Source: Candidatus Saganbacteria bacterium
GTDB lineage: Bacteria > Margulisbacteria > WOR-1 > XYC2-FULL-46-14 > WPAF01
DNA length: 64,000 nucleotides
Assembly (NCBI GenBank): GCA_016223205.1
Contig: JACRPM010000006.1
Location: 124,001 to 188,000 of the forward strand
Direction: 5' to 3'
A program made the position numbers and the translations under genes. Numbering within the stretch: the stretch's first letter is position 1; each line of letters opens with the position of its first letter. The notes beneath the pieces were generated by a model that worked only from the letters and a program-made list of their open reading frames with translations, was not told the DNA's origin and did no database searches. This document shows, piece by piece, positions 31,715-39,704 of the stretch.

Positions 31715-31889
31715 CCTCACCCCCGCCCTTCGGGCACCCCCTCTCCATCCCTCGACTTCGCTCGGGATAGAGAGGGGGTAATTCTAATTGCCGACCTATC
31801 TTCTTTTTATTGATGACCCCTCTCCATTTTCAATGGAGAGGGGAATGAATTCTCCGAAGCCGTAGGCGAAGGAGAAGAAAGGGGTGAGG
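31715..31889. mobile_element. Short palindromic element without nuclease gene (MITE-like)
   Basis: A 175-base unit bounded by CCTCACC (31715) and GGTGAGG (31889). It has the same two end hairpins as the DUF559-carrying copies: the CCCCTCTCCATCCC...GGGATAGAGAGGGG end first, then about 40 AT-rich bases, then CCCTCTCCATT...AATGGAGAGGG. The nuclease gene is absent, so it looks like a non-autonomous derivative. It fills the gap between the pilin terminator and the next promoter. Confidence 0.75.
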
Positions 31890-31891
31890 TG

Positions 31892-31900
31892 TGATAAAAT
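31892..31900 (+). promoter_or_regulatory. Extended -10 box, probable leaderless start
   Basis: TGATAAAAT (31892-31900), just outside the repeat element, places transcription start at about 31907, the first base of the GTG start codon of the following gene. No ribosome site is present. Confidence 0.5.
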
Positions 31901-31906
31901 AGGCTT

Positions 31907-34102
31907 GTGAACCGAATAGTTGTTTTACTCCTGATACTCCTCACGCTGATATTTTTCCTGCCCTTTTTAAGCGGTGAGCAGGTCTTCGGCCTGCGCGACC
32001 ACGCCCTTTATTTTTATCCACTGCGCCAGCTGATGGTAGAGCAGGTGAGGGCGGGGCATTTGCCGCTTTGGAACCCCTATCTTTACGGCGGCATGCCGCT
32101 TTTGGCATCCTTGCAGATCGGATTTTTCTATCCCATGACGTTGATCCATTATATTTTGCCTTTTAACCTGGCTTTCAACTGGTTCACCATCCTGCATTAT
32201 TTTCTGGCGGGGCTTTTTACATACCTGCTGATGCGGCATTATAAGGCGAGCGAAGAGGCCTCGCTTCTTTCGGGGATCGTCTTTGCTTTCTCGGGATATT
32301 TGCTTTCGGTCTCCACCATGAACACCACGCTCACTTCCGTGGTCTGGCTGCCGCTCACGATCCTTTTTTGGGATAGGTTGTTGTCGGGCGGCGGGCGCGA
32401 TTGGTTGTGGCTGGTCTTGACGATGACCTTAATGTTTTTGGGCGGTGAACCCACCATCTTTTACTCCACGATCCTGATCCTGATCATCTACGCTTTTTTC
32501 ATGGGGAAGATCGGGAAGTTATGGTATTTGTTGCCGGTTGTGCTGCTGACCTTGGGCCTGCTGGCGGCGCAAATATTCCCCCTTTTGGAATTCACTCTCA
32601 ACTCGGTCAGGACCTGGAGGACGGAGTTCGATTTTATAAGCCATTCGTCCCTGCCGCCCCGGGAAACACTAAATTTCATATTGCCAAATTTATGGGGCAG
32701 TTTTCTTAACGGGACCTATTCGAAGGCGATCTTGGGAAGCGATATCCAGACCTGGATATTATCTCCTTATATCGGTCTCCTCTCCTTATTTATGGCCGGG
32801 CTGGGCGTGATCGCAGGCCGGTCCCGCCGCGCTTATTTTTTCCTGACCGCCGGGATATTATTTCTTTTCCTGTCTTTTGGGCGCTACACCCCGTTCTATA
32901 AATTATTATTCCGGGGTTTGCCGGGCCTATCTTTTATCCGCTATCCCGTCAAGTTCATGTTCTTTCCCACTTTCGCGGTGGCTATCCTTTCGGGTTTCGG
33001 CCTCGACCGGTTATCTCGCATTCTGAACCAAAAGGTATTATTAGCCGTAGGAAGCATTATGGGGGTGATCCTGGCGCTGGTGTTGGGATCGGGTATTTTT
33101 AAAAGATCACTGCACACCCTGATCTCCGCGCGCCTGGGCTTGACCGAAGATCTAAAATTCACCCTGGCCGCTTTGCTGAACGCCAACCTTACTAACTGGC
33201 TGATCATTTTCCTCCTTTTGCTTTTTGCCCTGGTACTTTTAACCCTTTATTATCGCAAACAGATCAAGGTGGGAATATTGACGCGGGGCTTGGTGGCCTT
33301 GGTGGCGTTGGACCTTTTAATCTTCAACTTTAATTTGAACCCGCCGGTCATAAAAGAGCTTCAAACGTTCGTGCCGTTGAATGCCGAGATCATGTTGAAG
33401 GATAGATCATTGTTCCGTTACTATGTAGACCCCCGCGTATATGAGAAGTCCGGCGGTTTTTACCGCGACCAAACCGAGGTGCTGGTCGGATTAAAGACCA
33501 AACTGATGCCCAACTTTATGATCCCGCACCATTTGAGCGACCTTATGGGCCGGGAGTCGATCGAACCCCTGCGACAGGTGCGTTTTTATTACGAATTCCG
33601 CGATAAGTTCTTGCCGGACCGACTGGACCTGCTTTCCAAAGCCAATGTGAAATATATCCTTTCATACGAAAGATTGTTCGATCCGCAGCTCAAGCTGTTA
33701 AGCGACCAGCAATTCTACCTTTATCAGAATTTATTGTATTATCCCCGGGCTTATATTAGAGGCGGCGAATGTCGGATAATTAAATATGAACCGAACCGGG
33801 TGGAGATCACCGCCAATTCAAAAAGCGGCGGGCCGCTGGTCTTGGCCGATAGTTTCGACCCCGGCTGGAAGGCGACAATTGACGGGAGGCCAGTTAAGAT
33901 CGAGCTGGAAGAGCCCTTTTTCCGTCGGGTCTTGGTCCCGGCGGGAGAGCGCCGCGTGGTTTTCCGCTATTCACCCGATTCGTTGAAATGGGGAGCGCTC
34001 GTTAGTTTAATTAGTTTGCTGGTTATTATAGTAATTGGCTTTTGGAACCTGAGGCTGAACGCCTCGGTTCCAATTGGATTAGGGAGGAACCGCGACGTTT
34101 AG
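31907..34102 (+). CDS. YfhO-like multi-spanning membrane protein, copy 1 (GTG start)
   Basis: A 731-residue membrane protein of the YfhO/GT-C-like family, implicated in lipid-linked glycan modification. The first outer loop has YFYPLRQLMVEQVRAGHLPL then WNPYLYGGMPLL; about a dozen helices follow, then a C-terminal outer domain with ADSFDPGWKATIDGRPVKIE and VPAGERRVVFRYSP. It is a tandem paralogue of the next gene. The final 15 or so residues (from LRLNASVP) are translated from a dispersed hairpin repeat. The GTG start at 31907 fits the N-terminal membrane helix and a leaderless transcript. Confidence 0.85.
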   Translation: MNRIVVLLLILLTLIFFLPFLSGEQVFGLRDHALYFYPLRQLMVEQVRAGHLPLWNPYLYGGMPLLASLQIGFFYPMTLIHYILPFNLAFNWFTILHYFLAGLFTYLLMRHYKASEEASLLSGIVFAFSGYLLSVSTMNTTLTSVVWLPLTILFWDRLLSGGGRDWLWLVLTMTLMFLGGEPTIFYSTILILIIYAFFMGKIGKLWYLLPVVLLTLGLLAAQIFPLLEFTLNSVRTWRTEFDFISHSSLPPRETLNFILPNLWGSFLNGTYSKAILGSDIQTWILSPYIGLLSLFMAGLGVIAGRSRRAYFFLTAGILFLFLSFGRYTPFYKLLFRGLPGLSFIRYPVKFMFFPTFAVAILSGFGLDRLSRILNQKVLLAVGSIMGVILALVLGSGIFKRSLHTLISARLGLTEDLKFTLAALLNANLTNWLIIFLLLLFALVLLTLYYRKQIKVGILTRGLVALVALDLLIFNFNLNPPVIKELQTFVPLNAEIMLKDRSLFRYYVDPRVYEKSGGFYRDQTEVLVGLKTKLMPNFMIPHHLSDLMGRESIEPLRQVRFYYEFRDKFLPDRLDLLSKANVKYILSYERLFDPQLKLLSDQQFYLYQNLLYYPRAYIRGGECRIIKYEPNRVEITANSKSGGPLVLADSFDPGWKATIDGRPVKIELEEPFFRRVLVPAGERRVVFRYSPDSLKWGALVSLISLLVIIVIGFWNLRLNASVPIGLGRNRDV

Positions 34103-34113
34103 TCGCAGGTTCC
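34044..34113. repeat. Twin-hairpin repeat with complementary loops, copy 1
   Basis: Two hairpins: GGAACC-T-GAGGC, loop TGAAC, GCCTC-GGTTCC (34044-34071), and GGAACC-GCGAC, loop GTTTA, GTCGC-A-GGTTCC (34086-34113). The loops can pair with each other (one G-T pair). It covers the end of one YfhO-like gene and the gap before the next. Related copies are at 38799 and 50889. Confidence 0.8.
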
Positions 34114-34122
34114 GAAGGTTTA

Positions 34123-36393
34123 ATGATGAGAATAGATAAAAAAGACCTATTTGTATATTTCGTTTACCTGCTAATGACAGCGATCTTCTTTTTCCGTTTT
34201 TTGGACGGCAGCGAGATCTTCGCCTTCAAGGACCTTTCGCGCTATTTTTATCCCTTGCGCCATCTGATGGTGGAGCAGGTGAGGGCGGGACATTTCCCCT
34301 TGTGGAATCCCTATATCTTTTGCGGGATGCCTCTTTTTGCCGCCATGCAGATCGGATTTTTCTATCCTTTAACGATTATCTATTATCTTTTACCTTTTGA
34401 CCTGGCCTTCAATTACTACATCATATTGCACTATTTCCTGGCGGCTTGTTTCACTTATATGCTGATGCGTCATTATCAATTAGGTCGGCCGGCGGCTTTT
34501 TTGTCAGGAATGCTGTTCGCTTTTTCGGGATATCTGCTCTCGGTCTCCAATATGAACACCTCACTAAGTTCTGTGATCTGGCTGCCGCTGATTATGTTGT
34601 ACTGGGACCGTTTTTTAGGGACGCGAGGGAGTGAAGGGAGGAGTAGGGAGAAGGATGGAAATTCGATCCCTCCTCCTCCCTCCTTCTCCATCAAATCCCT
34701 CCTGTCCCTTATATTATTCCTCTCCCTCATGCTCCTGGGCGGAGAGCCGACGATCATCTATGTCACGGTCTGGCTGCTTTTCTTCTATACCCTGGTCATG
34801 TCCAGGGAAAAACTAAAATCCCTGGGTTGGCTGGGAGCGGCGGTTGTGGTCGTGCTTTTACTCTGTATGGCACAGCTTTTGCCTTTCGCAGAGCTGGCTC
34901 AACTTTCCGACCGCAGCGGATTGGCGGGCTTTGAGTTCGCCGCCATGCGTTCCCTGCCGTTCCGCGAAGTGATCAATATGGTTTTTCCGTTCTTTTTCGG
35001 CAACATGAACGTCCCGGGCAGTTATACCCAGGGCTTGCTGGGAGCGCAGTTCCAGGACTGGCTGATCTCCCCTTATCTGGGTATCTTCCCGCTTTTCTTT
35101 GCCGTCCTGGGATGCTTTAAGCCGGATAAAAGGAACTGGTTCTGGGGCGGGGCGACGGCTGCGGCGCTGGTCCTGGCTTTCGGCAAATACACGCCGCTTT
35201 ACGGCCTGCTTTACAAATTTGTCCCGGGAGTATCGCTCATTCGTTACCCCGTAAAATATGTATTTTTAGCTACCTTCTCGCTGGCGGTGCTGGCCGGATT
35301 TGGTTTTGATGATTGCCTTAGAAGGTTCAAAGAGGGCCGTTTAGGACCGGTAGTTTTTTCTTTGGGTTTGGTGTTCATCATCATGGGGGCGGCCGGCTTG
35401 TATGCTCGCCAGAATCAGTTCCACATCTATCAGTTATTGCGGGGGCTTTATCCGGAACTGCTTAAGTATCATGAACTGGTATTGGCGGGACTGGTAAAAT
35501 TCAACGTCCAAAGCCTGTCCAATCTCACCTATTTTGTTTTTGCCGGGCTCTTTATCCTTTACCTGGCCTATAAAAACCTGTTCACTCCCGGTTCGCTGGC
35601 AATATTTTTTACGGCGATCATATTTTTAGACCTGGCGGCGGTAAATATCTCCATAAACCGCGCCTCCAACCCGATGGTTTACCATGAGGTCCCTCCCAAT
35701 ATTAAGATATTGCTTAAGGACCAGGGGTTATTCCGCGTCTTTTATACTCCCGAACTTGAAGAAACCAACCGTTTCGTTTACGGTTTCGATTTTAACCAGG
35801 CATTACTCGATAGCCAGGACCAGTTCGCCGCTAACCGCCTGCTTACCCTGCACCTTTTCGATAGCGGGGGCTACGAATCGATCTTGCTCAAGGCCATGCG
35901 GATCATGCGCTCCACCATGTTCGAGAAACCCTTCAAGAGCTACCGCCCCCTGGTGGACATGATGAACGCCAAATATGTGGCGGCGGAGCGGCCGCTAATT
36001 GAGCCCGGATTGAAACTGCTCAAACAGAGCGATTATGGGTATAAGAAAGTATATTTATACGAAAATCTTAAGGCCTGGCCCCGGGCCGTGTTGTTCCCCA
36101 AAGGCCGGGCCAGGATCGTGGGATATGCTCCCTGGCAGGTTGATATTTTAACCTCGCAAGACCGGCCGGGAGAGCTTTTTCTTTCGGAAACTTATTATCC
36201 GGGGTGGCGCGCTTTTATTGATGGGAAGGAAGTTAAGATCGAGCCCTCTCATAAGATATTCCGACAGGTCAAAGTGCCGGCAGGGGAACACCGGGTAAGA
36301 TTTGCTTATGATCCTCTGGCCTTCAAGCTGGGAGCGCTCATCAGTTTGCTGACCTTGGCCGGGTTGGTTTGGGTAGGGATCAAATATAGATGA
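34123..36393 (+). CDS. YfhO-like multi-spanning membrane protein, copy 2
   Basis: A 756-residue paralogue of the preceding gene, with the same YFYPLRHLMVEQVRAGHFPL and WNPYIFCGMPLF loop, about twelve helices and a C-terminal outer domain (SETYYPGWRAFIDGKEVKIE, VPAGEHRVRFAYDP). I start at ATG 34123 after the repeat; an open frame from 34042 would add repeat-encoded residues. An in-frame insert of about 20 residues (GSEGRSREKDGNSIPPPPS) absent from copy 1 is encoded by purine/pyrimidine-rich inverted DNA (about 34627-34690). It overlaps the GT2 gene by four bases. Confidence 0.85.
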   Translation: MMRIDKKDLFVYFVYLLMTAIFFFRFLDGSEIFAFKDLSRYFYPLRHLMVEQVRAGHFPLWNPYIFCGMPLFAAMQIGFFYPLTIIYYLLPFDLAFNYYIILHYFLAACFTYMLMRHYQLGRPAAFLSGMLFAFSGYLLSVSNMNTSLSSVIWLPLIMLYWDRFLGTRGSEGRSREKDGNSIPPPPSFSIKSLLSLILFLSLMLLGGEPTIIYVTVWLLFFYTLVMSREKLKSLGWLGAAVVVVLLLCMAQLLPFAELAQLSDRSGLAGFEFAAMRSLPFREVINMVFPFFFGNMNVPGSYTQGLLGAQFQDWLISPYLGIFPLFFAVLGCFKPDKRNWFWGGATAAALVLAFGKYTPLYGLLYKFVPGVSLIRYPVKYVFLATFSLAVLAGFGFDDCLRRFKEGRLGPVVFSLGLVFIIMGAAGLYARQNQFHIYQLLRGLYPELLKYHELVLAGLVKFNVQSLSNLTYFVFAGLFILYLAYKNLFTPGSLAIFFTAIIFLDLAAVNISINRASNPMVYHEVPPNIKILLKDQGLFRVFYTPELEETNRFVYGFDFNQALLDSQDQFAANRLLTLHLFDSGGYESILLKAMRIMRSTMFEKPFKSYRPLVDMMNAKYVAAERPLIEPGLKLLKQSDYGYKKVYLYENLKAWPRAVLFPKGRARIVGYAPWQVDILTSQDRPGELFLSETYYPGWRAFIDGKEVKIEPSHKIFRQVKVPAGEHRVRFAYDPLAFKLGALISLLTLAGLVWVGIKYR

Positions 36394-37076
36394 AGATATC
36401 CTGCTTTTTCCCCATGTACAACGAAGAGGGGAATGTCGAAAGCGTGGTCCGGCAGGCGGTAATGGTTTTAGAAAAACGGGCCGAAGAATTCGAGGTCATC
36501 ATCATAAACGACGGCTCGACCGACCGCACGCGGGAGCTGGCGGAAAAAATGGCCAAGACCGATAAACGGATCAAGCTGGTCAGCCATCCCAAAAACCTGG
36601 GATACGGAGCCGCGCTTAATTCCGGATTCTCCGCTAGCCGCTTCGAGGTCATCTTCCAGGCCGATGGGGACAACCAATTCGACCTCTCCGAGCTTGACCG
36701 GCTTTTACCTTTTATTGAAGAGTTCGATTTTGTGATTGGTTTCAGGGAAAGGAGGCAGGACCCCCTTTACCGTATATGGGAAGGCAATCTTTATCGTTTT
36801 TTATTGGGGATCATGTTCGGCTTACGCCTCAAAGATGCCAATTGCGCCTTTAAGCTTTTCAAAAAATTGATCATGGATAAGATCAAGAGCTCAACCTCCG
36901 GAGCCCTGATAAACGGAGAGATATTCATCAAGGCGCGAGCCCTGGGATTTTCTAAAATAAAAGAGGTGGGCGTCACCCATTATCCCCGCAAGACCGGCAA
37001 GCAGACCGGCGCCAAACCGGGGGTCTTGTGGAACGCCCTTATTTCCATATTATATTTATGGCGGCGCTACCGGTGA
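36390..37076 (+). CDS. Family 2 glycosyltransferase, DPM1-like
   Basis: A 228-residue GT-A glycosyltransferase. Visible motifs: FFPMYNEEGNVESVV at the N-terminus, IINDGSTDRT (nucleotide binding), HPKNLGYGAALNSGF, and FQADGDNQFD (DxD-type metal site, about residue 90). The size and lack of membrane helices match dolichyl/undecaprenyl-phosphate sugar synthases that charge a lipid carrier for GT-C enzymes such as the one at 38241. It overlaps genes on both sides. Confidence 0.9.
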   Translation: MKISCFFPMYNEEGNVESVVRQAVMVLEKRAEEFEVIIINDGSTDRTRELAEKMAKTDKRIKLVSHPKNLGYGAALNSGFSASRFEVIFQADGDNQFDLSELDRLLPFIEEFDFVIGFRERRQDPLYRIWEGNLYRFLLGIMFGLRLKDANCAFKLFKKLIMDKIKSSTSGALINGEIFIKARALGFSKIKEVGVTHYPRKTGKQTGAKPGVLWNALISILYLWRRYR

Positions 37077-38236
37077 AGGTCGCGATCGTGGGAGGCGGGG
37101 TCACCGGACTTTCCCTTGCCTATTTCCTGACCCGAAAAGGACATCGGGTCACGGTGTTTGAGAAAGAATCCCATCTCGGCGGGCTGGCGGCCACTTTCCC
37201 CTTTGAGAACACCCGGTTAGAAAAACTATATCATCATCTTTTCTCGACCGACCGGGAGATCCTGCATTTGATCGCGGAGGCGGGGCTTTTATCGGAGGTG
37301 GTCTGGTCGCGGTCTTCGATGGGGTTTCGGACCCAGGGCAAAAGCTATCCTTTTACTTCGCCCTTTGACCTTTTAAATTTTTCGGCGATCTCGCTCCGGT
37401 CCCGCTTTAGATTGGGACTTCTATCCTTAAAAAGCAAACGTATCAAAGATTGGCAAAAACTTTCAAGTGTCCGAGCAAGCGATTGGCTTAAGGCCGAAGC
37501 CGGGGAGGAGGCCTATCGGGTGGTTTGGGAGCCGCTGCTTTTTGCCAAATTCGGCAAATACAGCAATGAGGTGCCGGCCGGCTGGGTATGGGCCCGGCTA
37601 AACGCGCGGGCCGCATCACGCGGGATCGTTTCCGAGAGATTGGGATATCTGCGCGGCAGTTTTCAAATATTGTGGGATAGGCTGGCCGAGAGGATCAAAG
37701 CCGGGGGAGGGGAAATATTGCTTTCACAGTCGATCGAAAAAGCGGCCGAACTGTCCGCTTTCGATAAGATCATCCTGACGCAGGCGCCGCCTAAGGGTCT
37801 GGTGAGATACTTGGGGAATATCTGTGTGGTTTTAGAGACCGATAAAAAGGTCGGCGATTATTACTGGCTCAACATCGGCGAGCCGGGATTCGCGTTTTGC
37901 GCCCTGATCGAGCACAACAACGCTTTTGAAGGCCGGGCAATTTATCTTTCAAATTATCTCGACCAGGACGATCCGCTCTGGGATAAGAAGGATGACGAGA
38001 TACTGAAGCTCTATCTTAAAGATCTTTTGCGGATCAAGCCCGATCTTCAATATGATCGGTCCTGGGTTTTCCGCGAACGCTTCGCCCAGCCGGTGATCGG
38101 GCTGAACTATCAGATCCCGCCGTTTGAGATCTCGCCGGGAAAGGTTTACATGGTGAACAACGCCCAGATCTATCCACAAGACCGGGGCTTGAACGACAGC
38201 TGTAAGCTGGCCCGCAGGTTTTCTGATATAATGTAA
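37073..38236 (+). CDS. FAD-dependent protoporphyrinogen-oxidase-like oxidoreductase (GTG start)
   Basis: A 387-residue flavoprotein beginning VKVAIVGGGVTGLSLAYFL, a Rossmann GxGxxG FAD site, followed by VFEKESHLGGLAATF. The family includes UDP-galactopyranose mutase-like and carotenoid/protoporphyrinogen oxidase-like enzymes often found in surface-glycan clusters; the neighbours favour a sugar or polyprenol role. I prefer GTG 37073, which overlaps the GT2 stop (GTGA); ATG 37058 is possible and adds five residues. No ribosome site distinguishes them. Confidence 0.8.
   Translation: MKVAIVGGGVTGLSLAYFLTRKGHRVTVFEKESHLGGLAATFPFENTRLEKLYHHLFSTDREILHLIAEAGLLSEVVWSRSSMGFRTQGKSYPFTSPFDLLNFSAISLRSRFRLGLLSLKSKRIKDWQKLSSVRASDWLKAEAGEEAYRVVWEPLLFAKFGKYSNEVPAGWVWARLNARAASRGIVSERLGYLRGSFQILWDRLAERIKAGGGEILLSQSIEKAAELSAFDKIILTQAPPKGLVRYLGNICVVLETDKKVGDYYWLNIGEPGFAFCALIEHNNAFEGRAIYLSNYLDQDDPLWDKKDDEILKLYLKDLLRIKPDLQYDRSWVFRERFAQPVIGLNYQIPPFEISPGKVYMVNNAQIYPQDRGLNDSCKLARRFSDIM
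38224..38232 (+). promoter_or_regulatory. Extended -10 promoter, probable leaderless start
   Basis: TGATATAAT (38224-38232) overlaps the end of the FAD-enzyme gene. Transcription would start at about 38239, two bases before the GTG start codon at 38241, with no space for a ribosome site. Confidence 0.6.
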
Positions 38237-38240
38237 TCCC

Positions 38241-39704
38241 GTGCCAAGAAAATATCTTTTTATCCTTTTGATCATCCTGATATTACAGCTGGTCATGCGA
38301 GCGCCCTTCTTATCCGAGCCCCTGGACCGCGATGAGGGAGCCTACGGTTATATCGGGCAAAGGATACTGGCCGGAGAGATCCCTTATCGCGATGTTTTCG
38401 ACCACAAGACCCCGGTGGTCTATTATATTTATGCTTTTGTGATCAAGGCCTTCGGCGGGACGGTCCTGTCGATCCGCCTTTTCTCAACATTTTATAGCTT
38501 GCTAACCACCCTGGCGGTCTTTTACCTGGCTTATTTGATCTTTAATCCTCCGGTCGCGCTTTTAGCGGCGGGCCTTTTCGGGATTTTCTCGAGCGGACCC
38601 ATGGTGCAGGGGACCGGCGCCAATACCGAAGTGTTCATGATCCTGCCGTTGGTTTTGGCCTTTATCTTTTTCCTGATCGGCCAACGCGAGAAAAAGCCGG
38701 CCTGGCTTTTCTGGGCTGGTGTCCTTTCGGGATTGGCGGTGATGATCAAGCAGTTAGCGCTTTTTAACTTTGTTGTTCTGTTAGGAATCGCTTTCTGGCC
38801 TGAGGCTAAACGCCTCGGCTCCAAATCGGAACCGCGAGGTTTACTCGCAGGTTCCTTACTTTTGTCCGGCTTCTTAGTCTTCCCTCTGGCATTTCTCATT
38901 TATTTTTCGATAAATAATGCTCTTTCGGATTTCCTCTACTGCACGGTTTCGGTCAACCGTCTCTACGCCTCGGCGCTGTCCCGTTTTTCCCTTCTGGACC
39001 GCCTGGACCAAGCGATCTATATGGCCAAGGGGGTATTGAGGGAAGAAAGCCTGCTGTGGTTGGGAGCGTTCCTCCTTTTTTTCAGGATCGGTAAGAAAGA
39101 GGAAACCTGGCTTTTGATTTGGACGGGGGCCGCTGTGGTTGGGGTAGCTGCGCCGATGCTGTTCTTCGGCCACTATTTCCTTCAGCTTCTTCCTGCCCTG
39201 GTCATTTTGGCGGCGGCGGGATTTTATCGTACTTTTCAATCTAGAAAAGCCTGGCAAAAATGGGCTGTATCGGTTCTGGCGCTCATCCTGACGATCATAG
39301 TTTATCGGGGCGAATCGCCTTACTTTTTGAAATTAAAACCCTATCAGATCTCCACCGCCAAATACGGCACCGACAGCTTTGCAAGGGCGCATTATTATTC
39401 CCGCGATCTGGCAGCGGTCATACCGCCCGATAAGACCCTATTGGTATGGGATTCGCACCCCGAGATTTACTATTATTTAAGAAAGAAGTCCCCGGCGCGT
39501 TATATTTACTGGCTTCCCTGGATGGGATTTAAAATGAGGGACGAACTTAAAAAGGAGATCTACCTTAATAAGCCGGATTATATATTCAAGACCGACATGA
39601 CCATTTATGATGATGATTTTATCAATTATGTGAAAAAGAATTATACGCTCAATAGAGATTATCACGCACGCTGGAAGCTCTTTAAGAGGCGGATAAAAAA
39701 ATGA
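38241..39704 (+). CDS. Family 39-type membrane glycosyltransferase (GT-C, PMT/ArnT-like)
   Basis: A 487-residue GT-C enzyme with about eleven membrane helices. The first outer loop carries the Asp-Glu motif (PLDRDEGAYGYIGQRILAGE, about residue 30), followed by DHKTPVVYY, as in PMT/ArnT/GT39 enzymes that transfer a sugar from a polyprenyl carrier. The outer C-terminal part is short. A stretch near residues 186-205 (PEAKRLGSKSEPRGLLAGS) is encoded by a dispersed hairpin repeat kept in frame. GTG start; leaderless by promoter position. Its stop overlaps murE (ATGA). Confidence 0.87.
   Translation: MPRKYLFILLIILILQLVMRAPFLSEPLDRDEGAYGYIGQRILAGEIPYRDVFDHKTPVVYYIYAFVIKAFGGTVLSIRLFSTFYSLLTTLAVFYLAYLIFNPPVALLAAGLFGIFSSGPMVQGTGANTEVFMILPLVLAFIFFLIGQREKKPAWLFWAGVLSGLAVMIKQLALFNFVVLLGIAFWPEAKRLGSKSEPRGLLAGSLLLSGFLVFPLAFLIYFSINNALSDFLYCTVSVNRLYASALSRFSLLDRLDQAIYMAKGVLREESLLWLGAFLLFFRIGKKEETWLLIWTGAAVVGVAAPMLFFGHYFLQLLPALVILAAAGFYRTFQSRKAWQKWAVSVLALILTIIVYRGESPYFLKLKPYQISTAKYGTDSFARAHYYSRDLAAVIPPDKTLLVWDSHPEIYYYLRKKSPARYIYWLPWMGFKMRDELKKEIYLNKPDYIFKTDMTIYDDDFINYVKKNYTLNRDYHARWKLFKRRIKK
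38799..38855. repeat. Twin-hairpin repeat with complementary loops, copy 2 (inside a gene)
   Basis: Hairpin 1: GAGGC, loop TAAAC, GCCTC (38802-38816). Hairpin 2: GGAACC-GCGAG, loop GTTTA, CTCGC-A-GGTTCC (38828-38855). The loops are exact reverse complements. The repeat lies within the GT39-type gene and stays in frame, adding about 19 residues, probably in a loop between membrane helices. Confidence 0.82.
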
